Made by a program: the position numbers and the translations under genes. Of a stretch of 64,000 bases of DNA, positions 27,256 through 35,865 are shown piece by piece. This stretch comes from JAPOUP01 sp965203605. Lineage in GTDB: Bacteria > Pseudomonadota > Alphaproteobacteria > Rhodobacterales > Rhodobacteraceae. Each line of letters opens with the position of its first letter. Positions within the stretch are counted from its first letter, which is position 1. The notes beneath the pieces are model-generated. The model made no database searches, was not told the DNA's origin, and saw only the letters and a program-made list of their open reading frames with translations. The stretch is from the NCBI GenBank assembly GCA_965203605.1, contig OZ241902.1:3782001-3846000 (forward strand). Reading direction: 5' to 3'.

Positions 27256-27823
27256 TATCTGGAGGATAGTATCTTCAGGCAAGCAACGAGCACGGCCTTG
27301 CACCGATCATCGCTCCATGGCCGAGACCGTAATGTTGGCCAATTCGCCTGCTTCAACGTCAGGCTTGCAGATTCGGAGTGCTTTACCTTTCGTCGCAGGT
27401 TTCGCCTCGCAGAGGAGGGTCGTTAGTGACAGCCCGTGACCCCGGCACGACGGTAACTTTGAAGAAGCCACATAGCGATCCGATGCCTATGGCAACGTCT
27501 ACGGACAGTTCTATAAGCCCGCCCTCCTTGATGTGCCCCTCCCCGGCTCCTCGGCTGGGGCGTTGTACTGCCCGGAGAACACGGATACGCTCCTTTCAGA
27601 CGGGATCCCAGCCTTCCCGGGCCCGGATCGCCGGTGCCCAGGAGTCGGTACTCCCACTCTCTGGCCAGTTCCTTCTCCCGGGCGACGCCCTCGCCGCGGA
27701 AATGGCCGGCGTTGCATTTCGGAGCGGAAGTGGGGATTGCTTTTCACGCACGTATCGCAAGTAGAGCCTCTAGGATAGATGGCCCCAAGCTCATGACTCG
27801 ACAACATACAGGGTGACTCCCAT
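27256..27823. other. Eroded stretch downstream of the hydantoinase operon
   Basis: About 570 bp with no supportable gene. It contains copy B of the dispersed repeat (27557-27634). Reading frames across it (27378-27764, 27533-27778) are interrupted or shadow one another and match nothing I know. Confidence 0.4.
27557..27634 (-). repeat. Dispersed intergenic repeat, copy B
   Basis: Minus-strand copy of the repeat also found at 11466-11542 and 58561-58640. On the minus strand it reads GTATCCGTGTTCTCCGGGCA then GTACAACGCCCC, preceded by CCGGCGATCCGGGC. It lies between the truncated hydantoinase gene and the copper-chaperone gene. Confidence 0.6.
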
Positions 27824-28261
27824 ATGGTTCCCAATGTTCCAGTATTGACGGCGGCGATAGTCGCATGGGCGACGGCGGTTCCGTCGCTGGCAGAAATCAG
27901 TATCGAAGGTGCGTATGCTAGAGCCGCAGGATCTGCCGCGAGGGCAGGGGCGGCCTTCATGGTCATCCACAACGACGGTGAAACCGACGACCGACTGATC
28001 TTCGCATCAAGCGATGCCGCTGCGAGGGTCGAACTGCACACACACTTCGAACAGAACAACGGCGTGATGCGGATGATGGAGGTTGAGGATGGATTTCCTG
28101 TTCCAGCAGGGGGTAGCCATTCGCTTGACCGAGGAGGTGATCATGTAATGTTCATGGGCCTGACCGGCTCATGGAGGCAAGGAGATCTGATTCCATTGAC
28201 GCTTGTCTTCGAGCGGCGTGGTGAATTGGCATTGGAAATCGAAGTCGACCTCGAGCGTTAA
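27824..28261 (+). CDS. Copper chaperone PCu(A)C
   Basis: The 145-residue periplasmic protein has a signal peptide (VLTAAIVAWATAVPSLAEI) and the copper-binding pattern of the family: HTHFEQNNGVMRMMEV supplies His and Met ligands, and GGDHVMFMGL the C-terminal His-x-Met. PCu(A)C delivers Cu(I) to cytochrome c oxidase assembly factors. It stands alone here, without the Sco/DUF461 partners seen elsewhere. ATG 27824 has a weak upstream site (AGGGTGA). Confidence 0.85.
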   Translation: MVPNVPVLTAAIVAWATAVPSLAEISIEGAYARAAGSAARAGAAFMVIHNDGETDDRLIFASSDAAARVELHTHFEQNNGVMRMMEVEDGFPVPAGGSHSLDRGGDHVMFMGLTGSWRQGDLIPLTLVFERRGELALEIEVDLER

Positions 28262-28351
28262 GTCGGAAGAGTGGACGTGAACAGCTGGGCTTGGGTTTAC
28301 GGGAGGATTTGCGAGCGCGGCAATGCTGGGCATTGATCCCATGCACAGCTC

Positions 28352-29047
28352 TCAATTGGTCGACGAGAGGATCTCGTTTACCCAGACAGGTACAAGCTCG
28401 CTTGCCTCGCCGTATCTGGCCTCCATGAACGCTGACGCTGTTTCCGATGGCTCAAGGTTAAGTTCCAGTGTTCGAGCACCTGCACCTGCCGCCGTCGCTA
28501 CGAATCCAGCTGCTGGGTAGACGCTACCCGACGTGCCGATTGAGACGAAGAGATCAGCTCTTTCCAGTCGATCCTGGATATCGTCCATGAAGTAGGGGTA
28601 TTCCCCGAACCAGATCACATCTGGTCTGGTTGCCGCAGCACCGCAGGCCAGGCAGTGATCGGATGGATACATCTCTTGCGGCGCGTCCCAACGGTGTCCG
28701 CAGGAGGCACAGAGACCACGGTTGATCTCTCCGTGCATGTGCCAAACAGATCGACTGCCGGCTCGTTCGTGCAGGTCGTCGATGTTCTGTGTAACAACCA
28801 GAACTTCACTGGAATGGCGTTGTTGGAGTCTTGCAAGTGCCAGATGGGCGGCGTTTGGAGAGGCCGTTCGGCAATTGCTGCGTCGGGAATTGTAGAATTC
28901 GTGTACTAGCGCGGGATTTCTGGCAAAGCCTTCCGGCGTCGCAACATCGTTCAAGTCATATGATGTCCATAGTCCATCGGTGTCCCGGAAGGTTCCCAAT
29001 CCACTCTCCGCACTGATTCCGGCGCCGGTCAGTATGACGATGTTCAT
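28352..29047 (-). CDS. cobB: NAD-dependent protein deacylase (sirtuin, CobB class)
   Basis: The 231-residue sirtuin has the NAD motifs TGAGISAESGLGTFRD and TQNIDDLHERAG, catalytic His105 in WHMHGEI, and four zinc cysteines (113, 116, 132, 135). FYNSRR holds Tyr52 and Arg55, the YxxR pair that marks class III sirtuins able to remove succinyl or malonyl groups. It would deacylate lysines in cytoplasmic enzymes such as acetyl-CoA synthetase. It is transcribed divergently from gapR beyond a small membrane-protein gene. Confidence 0.92.
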   Translation of the reverse strand: MNIVILTGAGISAESGLGTFRDTDGLWTSYDLNDVATPEGFARNPALVHEFYNSRRSNCRTASPNAAHLALARLQQRHSSEVLVVTQNIDDLHERAGSRSVWHMHGEINRGLCASCGHRWDAPQEMYPSDHCLACGAAATRPDVIWFGEYPYFMDDIQDRLERADLFVSIGTSGSVYPAAGFVATAAGAGARTLELNLEPSETASAFMEARYGEASELVPVWVNEILSSTN

Positions 29048-29140
29048 CGAGAATGCCTCCTGCGGTAAGCGGCAGCCAGAATTTCAGCCTGTACCATGAA
29101 ATGGAGGTGCAGGATGATCTGAGAGCTTTGGCACCGGCAG

Positions 29141-29356
29141 TCAGCCAAGTAGAACGCCAACGACGACCAACATAAGCCCGATCGCTGAGCAGAACAGCGC
29201 TCCAAGGTTCACTGGCAATACCCGCCGCAGGCGCTCGCGCAACTCCGCATCAGTAAGTGCAGTGCGCCGCGTGCGTAACACTGTAGCGATGCACCAAATC
29301 AATACGGCGATGCCGATCAGTGTTGCAGCCGCGCCGCTCCAGATCAACAGTTCCAC
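29141..29356 (-). CDS. Small two-helix membrane protein, unknown function
   Basis: The 71-residue product has two hydrophobic segments (LIWSGAAATLIGIAVLIWCI and LGALFCSAIGLMLVVVGVLL) joined by a charged cytoplasmic-looking loop (RTRRTALTDAELRERLRRVL). This is typical of conserved Rhodobacteraceae membrane hypotheticals near gapR. No enzymatic motif is seen. ATG context and composition look genuine. Confidence 0.6.
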   Translation of the reverse strand: MELLIWSGAAATLIGIAVLIWCIATVLRTRRTALTDAELRERLRRVLPVNLGALFCSAIGLMLVVVGVLLG

Positions 29357-29485
29357 AGGGTCTCCACATGCATTGCTTATGGCCGCTTAGTGCGGAGCTG
29401 GTAATTCGGCAACCAATTTCGCGCTTGTGTGCCAGGGCATCAATGGCTAAACGGATCATTCCGTCACCGCAGGGGAATACAGGCA

Positions 29486-29734
29486 ATGACCGATGACTCA
29501 TCCTATCATGTCGCTGCTGGCGAACTGAAACAGTTCATTGAGCGTTTCGAGCGTCTTGAGGAGGAAAAGAAGGAAATCGTCGACCAGCAGAAAGAGGTGA
29601 TGGCCGAGGCGAAGGGTCGCGGCTACGACACCAAGGTGATGCGCAAGGTGATCGCGCTTCGGAAACGTGACAAAGATGACGTGGCCGAAGAGGAGGCTGT
29701 GTTGGAAATGTATAAGGAGGCATTGGGAATGTAG
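29486..29734 (+). CDS. gapR: GapR family (DUF2312) DNA-binding protein
   Basis: The 82-residue protein is almost wholly alpha-helical and coiled-coil (LKQFIERFERLEEEKKEIVD, then DTKVMRKVIALRKRD), as in GapR, which encircles overtwisted DNA and assists replication and chromosome organisation in alphaproteobacteria. ATG 29486 fits the usual N-terminus (MTDDSSYHVAAGEL); an in-frame upstream start at 29429 lacks family support. The gene directly precedes the tRNA-Thr. Confidence 0.92.
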   Translation: MTDDSSYHVAAGELKQFIERFERLEEEKKEIVDQQKEVMAEAKGRGYDTKVMRKVIALRKRDKDDVAEEEAVLEMYKEALGM

Positions 29735-29781
29735 CCGCCCTTGCGCGGGTCTGCATGAATGGGTAACCTGTCAATTGAAGG

Positions 29782-29857
29782 GCCGGCATAGCTCAGCTGG
29801 TAGAGCAACTGATTTGTAATCAGTGGGCCGGGGGTTCGAGTCCCTCTGCCGGCACCA
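29782..29857 (+). tRNA. tRNA-Thr (anticodon TGT)
   Basis: A full cloverleaf can be folded. The acceptor GCCGGCA (29782-29788) pairs with TGCCGGC. The D-arm GCTC..GAGC is present, the anticodon stem ACTGA/TCAGT surrounds the loop TTTGTAA (anticodon TGT), and the T-arm is GGGGGTTCGAGTCCCTC with the usual minor mismatch. CCA is encoded at 29855-29857. No duplicated 3' end was found downstream, so it is not an evident integration site. Confidence 0.97.
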
Positions 29858-30367
29858 GAGAAAGGCCAATTCCGACCCACCCTAAATTTCAATACCATCG
29901 GCAATGGTGATCTGTTTTCTTGGCTCATGATGTTGCGGACCGAGAAGTCGGCCACTTCCCGTTCGAGCACGGTAGCGGGCGAAAGTTCATTGAGTCTCAG
30001 GACCTGCTAGCCACACTGGCACATCCGATGTGGGGTAAGGTGGCACAGATAGCTATGTGGGTCGAGCTGGATTCGGACTCGCGTCAGGCTGTGGAAGCCG
30101 GGAGTGTGTTCGAGAGAGACGATAGCATCGGTGCGCTTGGCGCGGATACATAGTGACGTCCCATGATGGATATACATGGCTGAAGACCACTGGACGTGGG
30201 AACCAGCACTGAGCGGTAATGTGCGTCAGTGGATTTCAGGCGTCATCTGTAGCGTTGACAGTGTACCCACAAATAGTATATACGAGCGATCGGAGCAACG
30301 GAGCCCCTTTTCCGGGAATGGAGTTTTCAAATGATTTTTTGGATGATGACAAAGGTGATGTTGGCGA
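29858..30367. other. Gene-free stretch between tRNA-Thr and brnT
   Basis: About 500 bp. The 77-residue frame 29920-30153 has no recognisable domain or convincing ribosome-binding site. The promoter for brnT-brnA should lie near the right end, where the sequence becomes AT-richer (around 30260-30345). Confidence 0.35.
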
Positions 30368-30640
30368 ATGGAATTCGAATGGGACGAAAACAAACGCCAG
30401 ATGAACCTGGCGAAACATGGTGTTGACTTTCTGGACGCCGCCTTGATCTTCGAGGCGTTGGTACTGACAAGGATCGACGACAGACAGGATTATGGAGAGG
30501 TGCGGGAGGTCTCCCTCGGTATGGCTGATGGCGAAGTGTACTGTGTCACCCACACCAAGCGAGGCGATCGTGTCAGGATCATATCGGCATGGAAAGGAGG
30601 CGCGAAGGAACATGCAAAATATCAAGGTGGCATCCCTTGA
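30368..30640 (+). CDS. brnT: BrnT family toxin (ribonuclease of a type II toxin-antitoxin system)
   Basis: The 90-residue protein starts MEFEWDENKRQMNLAKHGVD, the diagnostic BrnT beginning (WDExKxxxNxxKHGV), and has REVSLGMADGEVYCV and RVRIISAWKG near the end. BrnT is a RelE-like endoribonuclease that cleaves RNA when free of antitoxin. The antitoxin gene overlaps its 3' end by 29 bp, as is usual for this pair. The autoregulatory operator should lie just upstream of 30368. Confidence 0.9.
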   Translation: MEFEWDENKRQMNLAKHGVDFLDAALIFEALVLTRIDDRQDYGEVREVSLGMADGEVYCVTHTKRGDRVRIISAWKGGAKEHAKYQGGIP

Positions 30641-30893
30641 GGAACTGAGGGCGATGAAGGAGCGGGGCCAGATAAGCCCTCCCCGACCGGATGCGGAACC
30701 AGTCGATCTGCCAGCTGACTTCTGGGACGGTGCCGAGGTGAGGATGCCCGTTCCCAAGCAGCCCGTCAACCTGCGTATCGACGCGGACATCCTTGATTTT
30801 TTCAGGGCAGGTGGACGGGGCTACCAGACCCGCATCCATTCGGTCCTGAGATCGTATGTGGACGCCCGGAAGCGTTCACAGTCTTCGTCATAG
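30612..30893 (+). CDS. brnA: BrnA family antitoxin
   Basis: The 93-residue protein ends with the ribbon-helix-helix region typical of BrnA (VNLRIDADILDFFRAGGRGY then QTRIHSVLRSYV), which binds DNA and neutralises BrnT. ATG 30612 was chosen because it starts the family-like N-terminus (NIKVASLEELRAM) and has AAGGAGG about 17 bases upstream; the frame is open earlier inside brnT. The pair looks intact. Confidence 0.9.
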   Translation: MQNIKVASLEELRAMKERGQISPPRPDAEPVDLPADFWDGAEVRMPVPKQPVNLRIDADILDFFRAGGRGYQTRIHSVLRSYVDARKRSQSSS

Positions 30894-31626
30894 AGAGCCC
30901 CGGGACGGATTCCGGAGCACATGAATCAACGGCATGTACAGAGATTCCCACCAGTGGAGTTTCGACCCGGCTGGCGGTCTCCGCCCTGGCGATCAACCGG
31001 CGCACCGGAGCCTGACGGTTCTGCAGCGGCCGCCCGGGCACCGCAGGAAACCCCGGGACGAGCCGCCCGGTCTTGACCCAATGGCATTCGGTCAAGCGAT
31101 TCTGCCGCTCAAGCGCATCGACACTCATGCAAACAGTTGAGATCATGTTGCGTTATCTGCCTCATCAACACTTTGGGACTTTTGGCGAAACAATGGCATC
31201 GGAATCTCCTAGCCGAATGCCATTGGAGACCGGTGAACGATTCCGTCTGCTCGCCTCAGTGCTTGGTGAATGGCACTGTCCAGTTTTGTCCGTAGCCGGA
31301 AGTAACCGGGGTGCAGTGAATCCGATCAACTTTGGTCAAATATTCTGAATGAAGTATCTTGCCAGCATCATTCTCCGGCAATGCTGGTATTGGCTTCAAG
31401 TGGCTGTCACCATGCACCGGATTGAAGGCGTCCGTATATCCATGTCTCACGAAGGCATTCGAGGGATTCGGAGATCCGTGTTGAGGCCATCAAACCCGCA
31501 GTGACCCGATTAAGGATGCTTTCGGGTCGCCGTCGTTATCGATGACCGATCCCGGCGTAGCCACCTCCGCCCCAGTTCCCTGGAGCCTCCGGATTCTGTC
31601 GTGCACTCCCTGGTTTTCGCCGCTAT
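30894..31626. other. Gene-free stretch between brnA and the first DUF4143 ATPase
   Basis: About 730 bp with only short, overlapping frames on both strands and no recognisable domains. An imperfect inverted repeat (CCAGCAT..ATGCTGG, about 31361-31386) is present but has no T-run. The promoter of the ATPase gene is expected at the right end. Confidence 0.35.
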
Positions 31627-31660
31627 ATTCCGAAGCAGCCGCGACAGGATTCCGAAGCAG
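31627..31660 (+). repeat. Two direct repeats, 22-bp period, just upstream of the first DUF4143 ATPase
   Basis: ATTCCGAAGCAG occurs exactly at 31627-31638 and again at 31649-31660, giving a 22-bp period with a 10-bp spacer. The second copy ends 13 bp before the ATPase start codon (ATG 31674). The second ATPase locus has a five-copy array of a different sequence but the same 22-bp period (59045-59145). The spacing of about two helical turns suggests operator sites on one face of the DNA. Confidence 0.75.
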
Positions 31661-32076
31661 ACGGTCACTCCAGATGGATTTCGTAGCACGTCATGCCGAA
31701 AAACGGATCCGCACAGCTCTTTCCGATACGCGGGTTGTAGCGATAGTCGGACCGCGTCAGTCAGGCAAAACCACGCTCGCCCGCCGAATTTCGGCTGGCA
31801 GCGACCGCCCGTATGTCTCGCTTGACGACACCCAGTCCAGGCGATTCGCTCAGAGCGACCCCGTGGGATTCCTGCGTGGAATGGAGTCTGCCACGATCGA
31901 CGAGATTCAACGTGCGCCGGACCTTGTTCTCGAGGTGAAGAAAGCCGTAGACCAAGATCCGCGTCCGGGCCGGTTCCTGATCACCGGTCTGTTTCTCCAG
32001 ATTCAATGGCTGGACGTGTTGAAACCGTTGAACTGCTTCCGTTCTCGCAAGCGGAAGTCGCAAATTCCAGACCACC

Positions 32077-33579
32077 GAGCCTCTTGCAGAATTCCCCGAT
32101 CAAGCGGTTTTTTCGGAAACGGGCGCTTTTTTCTGATCGGGGGCCTGGATATGGAGCCGTCCCTCTGGTATGAAGCAGGTGCGAAAGCCACAACATGCAG
32201 GGAGACGGCTCCATGTCCCTACGATCATCCATATCAGATGCCTGGCAGCGGTTTCAAGGGGAACTTTTCCCGTCCCTCGCCGGGGAGGTCGGCCCGCTGG
32301 GCGTGAGGCACGGCAGGTTCATCGCCGTCCTGGACCTGGTGGAGGTGGAGAGGCACGTCCACTACAGCCACCGGGGCGTCGGCAACCCTCCCGCCGACCG
32401 CAGGGCGCTGGCTCGGGCCTTCGTCGCCAAGGCGGTGTGGGACATGCCGACCACGACGGTGCTGATCGACAGGCTGCGATACGACCCGACGCTGCGCAGG
32501 CTGTGCGGCTGGTCCCGCGTGTCGGAGGTGCCCAGTGAATCGACCTTCTCCAGGGCCTTCGCCTGGTTCGCGGAGACCCGGCTGCCGGAGCGGATGCACG
32601 AGGCGCTGGTCCGCGCCGCGTATGCCGGCTCGGTCGTCGGCCACATATCGCGGGACTCGACGGCGATCGTCGGGCGGGAGAGGCCGGCGCCGAAGCCGAA
32701 GCCGCAGGAGCGGCCGAAGCGAAAGCGCGGACGCCCGAAAAAGGGGGAGGAGGTCCCGAGGGAGCCGACCCGGCTGGAGCGGCAGCTGCGGGACGGGATG
32801 ACGGCGGAGGGGATGGCCGACGGGCTGCCGAAAGCCTGCGACACCGGGACGAAACGCAACGCGAAGGGATACAGGGAGAGCTGGCGGGGGTACAAGCTCC
32901 ATATCGACGCCGCCGACGGTGACGTCCCCATCAGCTGCATCCTGACCTCGGCGTCGCTGCACGACAGCCAGGCCGCCATACCGCTGTCGAAGATGACGGC
33001 GCTGCGGGTGGACCACTGTTACGAGCTCATGGACGCGGCCTACGACTCGCTGGAGATCGGGTTCCACGCCTGCCTCATGGGGCGTGTGGCGATCACCGAC
33101 ACCAACCCCCGCCGCGACGCGGCGCTGAAGGAGCGCCTCAGGAAAGAGGCTCTGGCGCAGCGGAAAGCGGGCCACATCCGCCATGACCGCGTCCGCTACC
33201 GGCAGCGCTCCAGCGTGGAGCGCGTGAACTCCGCCCTGAAGGACTCCTACGGCGCCCGGCATGTCCGTGTCCGTGGGCACGCCAAGGTGGCCTGCCACCT
33301 GTTCTTCGGCGTGCTGGCCCTGACGGTGGAGCAGCTGATGCGGCTCACCATCTGACACCACTGGTTCTGGCAGATCCGTCCGCCGCGGACGCCGCCCCGG
33401 AGGGGACGGCACGGCCAGCCATGCGCGGACGGCGCCCGATGGGCCACAAGCTGCGGCATTCCGCCACACTTTGGCTCGTGCAGACGCCCCGGGCACCCGC
33501 CGGATCCGGTGTCACGACCCTGGCGGAACCGAAAGGCTGGCCGCGGCCGCCCGAACCGCGATAATTGTGCAAGAGGCTC
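32077..33579 (+). mobile_element. Insertion sequence, IS5/IS1182-like, with intact ends and 4-bp target duplication
   Basis: The left end reads GAGCCTCTTGCAGAATT, and the complement of the right end GAGCCTCTTGCACAATT, differing at one position. Flanking CACC at 32073-32076 and 33580-33583 is the target duplication. Removing the element with one CACC rejoins the ATPase frame (..EVANSRPP-PFLDRSFTGEF..). The 1503-bp element carries one transposase gene and is markedly GC-richer than the host DNA. IS family naming is from the transposase type and is approximate. Confidence 0.9.
32213..33355 (+). CDS. Transposase, DDE type (IS5/IS1182-like)
   Basis: The 380-residue protein has an N-terminal DUF772-like domain (DMPTTTVLIDRLRYDPTLRR) and a DDE catalytic domain. 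Candidate acidic residues are the Asp in ISRDSTAIVG, the Asp of LMDAAYDS and the Glu of SSVERVNSALKDSYG. A basic linker (KPKPQERPKRKRGRPKKG) separates the halves. ATG 32213 follows GGGAGACGG; an in-frame ATG at 32195 adds six residues. The ORF and both element ends are intact, so it may be active. Confidence 0.88.
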   Translation: MSLRSSISDAWQRFQGELFPSLAGEVGPLGVRHGRFIAVLDLVEVERHVHYSHRGVGNPPADRRALARAFVAKAVWDMPTTTVLIDRLRYDPTLRRLCGWSRVSEVPSESTFSRAFAWFAETRLPERMHEALVRAAYAGSVVGHISRDSTAIVGRERPAPKPKPQERPKRKRGRPKKGEEVPREPTRLERQLRDGMTAEGMADGLPKACDTGTKRNAKGYRESWRGYKLHIDAADGDVPISCILTSASLHDSQAAIPLSKMTALRVDHCYELMDAAYDSLEIGFHACLMGRVAITDTNPRRDAALKERLRKEALAQRKAGHIRHDRVRYRQRSSVERVNSALKDSYGARHVRVRGHAKVACHLFFGVLALTVEQLMRLTI

Positions 33580-34394
33580 CACCGCCATTTCTTGACCGAT
33601 CCTTCACTGGTGAGTTTCCGTCGCTTGCGGACGTTGGACCAACAACCGACTGAATCCGAAGAGTCCTGTCCGGCAGCTATCCGGAAGCGTTGTTCCGAAC
33701 CAATCCCGAACAACGGAACGCGTGGCTACGTTCCTATGCCTACATGCTGACCGAACGGGATGTGTCGGCTCTGTCAAACATCAGCAAGTCCGGCGAGTTG
33801 ACCCAGCTGACGGAGTACGCCGCGGCGTTTTCGGGCCAGTTGCTCAATCTGTCACGCCTGGCGTCGCCGCTTGGTGTCGACAGCAAGACGATTGACCGCT
33901 GGCTGGCACTGTTTGAACAGATGTTCCTGATCCGTTTGGTCCGGGCTTGGCATCGAAGCGACACCAAGAGGCTCGCAAAGGCACCAAAGCTGCGGTTTCT
34001 GGATTCGGGACTACTTGCAGCGCTGAAACGCGCGAGTCAAGCCGCTATTGCGAAGGACCGCGGACGGCTGGGGCCGCTTCTCGAGTGCTTCGTTCTTTCA
34101 GAGATTGTCAAGGCGGCAGGGCTGTCGGACGAGCCGACATTTGTCAGCCACTATCGCGACAAGGACAGGCTCGAAGTTGATCTCGTCCTTGAACGCCCAC
34201 CTGGCCGCGTTGTTGGAATTGAGACGAAGGCGGGCGCCACCGCCCGGCCCGAGGACTTCAAGGGGTTGAAACGGCTGAACAATGCCGTCGGGGACGAATT
34301 CTCATGCGGGATCCTGCTCCATGACGGCGACCGAATCCAGCGAGTGGCGCCAAAGCTATTTGCAATGCCCTTCAAGATGCTGTGGTTGGCATAG

Positions 34395-35241
34395 CACTGC
34401 GCCCCACAGTGGTCAGCCGATTGGAGTGTGGAGGTCCATACGTCGCGTACTGGCGACCGCGTCAGGTCATGTGTTGTTGCGGTGGATGCGAAGACAAAAG
34501 AACAGCGGCTACATCCGGGATTGGACGGTCCGCGAGTTTCGACAGTTCAGACGCACCAACGAATGGTTCCCCTTCCGGCACCTGAACCAGGCAATTGGTA
34601 TGCGGCCCGCTGCCGGAAATTCATATGGAATTTGCCCTGGGACAGGCCGAAATGTGACGGAACCGGATCCGGACCCTGCTGCGGGGTCGAAGCGCGAGTT
34701 CGATCCGACAATGTGCGTTTAGGCGGAAATGCTGCCGTATTGGAGGTACAGTCATGATCCAGGCGATGATCGGCTGGCTGCTCTCCGAGGTCACGCTTCA
34801 TGGTTTGGTCTCGCATATCCAGGTGGTCCCGGAAGTCTGGGATGAGGCCAATATCCAAAGTCCTCCACGGAATGCTGGTACTGAACTGGGTGTAGCCCAG
34901 ATTGTTGCCAATCCATACTTTCGGTGGACTTTATCGGGCGAGGATCTACCGAAAAGCGTTCCGATATCGGGAAATCAAGGCTCAAAATGGCACCCGAGCG
35001 ACTCATGCCAACAATCTGGGATGCACCCTACTGAACTTCGATTGGACATCAAAGCGTATGGGTGGCAGGAGCCAAAGGTCTGCGATGGTTCTGGCTGGGG
35101 TCATCGCCGCCAGTCGCAATGCTGCATCGTAGACGTGGGTGATGAGTTTGGGTTCATTGCCACGGTTCGGAGACGTCACGTCAATTGCCGCTGGAAGACT
35201 CGCCGCACCTAAATCCGGTGACGGCAGCAGCTCTGTGGCGG
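34395..35241. other. Gene-free stretch after the first DUF4143 ATPase
   Basis: About 850 bp in which many frames overlap and none is convincing. The longest, 34754-35212 (152 residues), has no recognisable motif and an unlikely cysteine-, tryptophan- and glycine-rich tail. I see no repeats, tRNAs or IS ends here. Confidence 0.4.
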
Positions 35242-35490
35242 CTAGCCCGGCATGGAGGTGGAGACCAGTTTGGCCAGCCACGGTAGGATGAGCACAACCA
35301 GGATGGCCCCACCGATCAGCTTTATCCACCTGAGTTCGGCCTTGATCTCGACTTCAAGTTTCGCGAGGTCGGATTTGGTCGTGACGCCGCTGGTCACGCC
35401 GTCCTTGATCGCCGCTGCCCGACGCTCCTCGATACCGCTTTCCCGGAGGAACCGTGCGGTCGCCATGGTGTCGAACGGTACGGCAGCCAC
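35242..35490 (-). CDS. DUF1640-like small membrane-anchored coiled-coil protein
   Basis: The 82-residue protein has the pattern of DUF1640/CCDC90-type small proteins: FDTMATARFLRESGIEERRA, a helical coiled-coil region (KSDLAKLEVEIKAELRWIKL) and a single C-terminal membrane helix (IGGAILVVLILPWLAKLV). It starts with GTG at 35490. Function is unknown; relatives are scattered through proteobacterial accessory regions. Layout resembles the 12844-13182 product. Confidence 0.65.
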   Translation of the reverse strand: MAAVPFDTMATARFLRESGIEERRAAAIKDGVTSGVTTKSDLAKLEVEIKAELRWIKLIGGAILVVLILPWLAKLVSTSMPG

Positions 35491-35865
35491 ATGTTAAACC
35501 TATATTCAGCCGCTGCTCGGTACAAGACGGAATTCGAGTGACTTTCCCGTGCCGAACTGGTGATGGAACTGGCCTCTAACGGCTGTAAGATTCTAACGCT
35601 CCAAGCTAAATCCCACTGAACTTCCGGCAACCTGAAGGCGGGATAGATGACTCACTGCCGGAGTTGCAAGACGGTCCCGATGGTTCACTTCGATTGCCAG
35701 TCAATGGCTCCGTGAGTGCTGGACATCGGAAGTCTTCTGGTGGGTGCCGACCGTGGCGAAAAGTTGCCCCAGCGTTTCCAATCGTCAAGGCAGGCGTTAT
35801 GTGGGTCAAATGTCAACCGAAGCCCGGAGTGAGTTGTGCCCGGCTACGGAATGGGAGAGATGACC
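35491..35865. other. Gene-free stretch upstream of the Gfo/Idh/MocA gene
   Basis: About 375 bp between divergent genes. Only low-quality frames are present (35394-35630 minus, 35606-35809 minus). It should contain the promoter of the 35866-37513 gene group, but I cannot point to a convincing -35/-10 pair. Confidence 0.35.

Larger units (their letters stand above)
31674..34394 (+). pseudogene. Broken AAA (AAA_14) ATPase with DUF4143 domain, first copy
   Basis: The 5' part (31674-32076) encodes RIRTALSDTRVVAIVGPRQS, Walker A GPRQSGKTTLA and the Walker B region ATIDEIQRAPDLVL. The 3' part (33580-34394) encodes the DUF4143 region, with FLDSGLLAALKR and a PD-(D/E)XK-like stretch (RLEVDLVLE, VGIETKAG). 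Three lesions are visible: a small deletion/frameshift near 31985-32012 (frame ITGLFLQIQ leaves the DSMAGRVETVELLPFSQAEV frame), the 1503-bp IS at 32077-33579, and an in-frame TGA at 33651. Such proteins are ATPases of uncertain function, often encoded in accessory regions. The second, otherwise undamaged relative is at 59167-62135. Confidence 0.9.

Noticed and set aside
29782..29857. tRNA-Thr as attachment site of an integrated island
   Set aside because: No integrase gene and no repeat of the tRNA 3' end were found in the following 5 kb.
32234..33496. 420-residue minus-strand ORF opposite the IS5/IS1182-like transposase
   Set aside because: It is low-complexity, rich in Arg, Pro and Leu, a shadow of the GC-rich transposase gene on the other strand.
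34754..35212. 152-residue plus-strand ORF as a gene
   Set aside because: No motif or family resemblance, and the composition is poor for a real protein.
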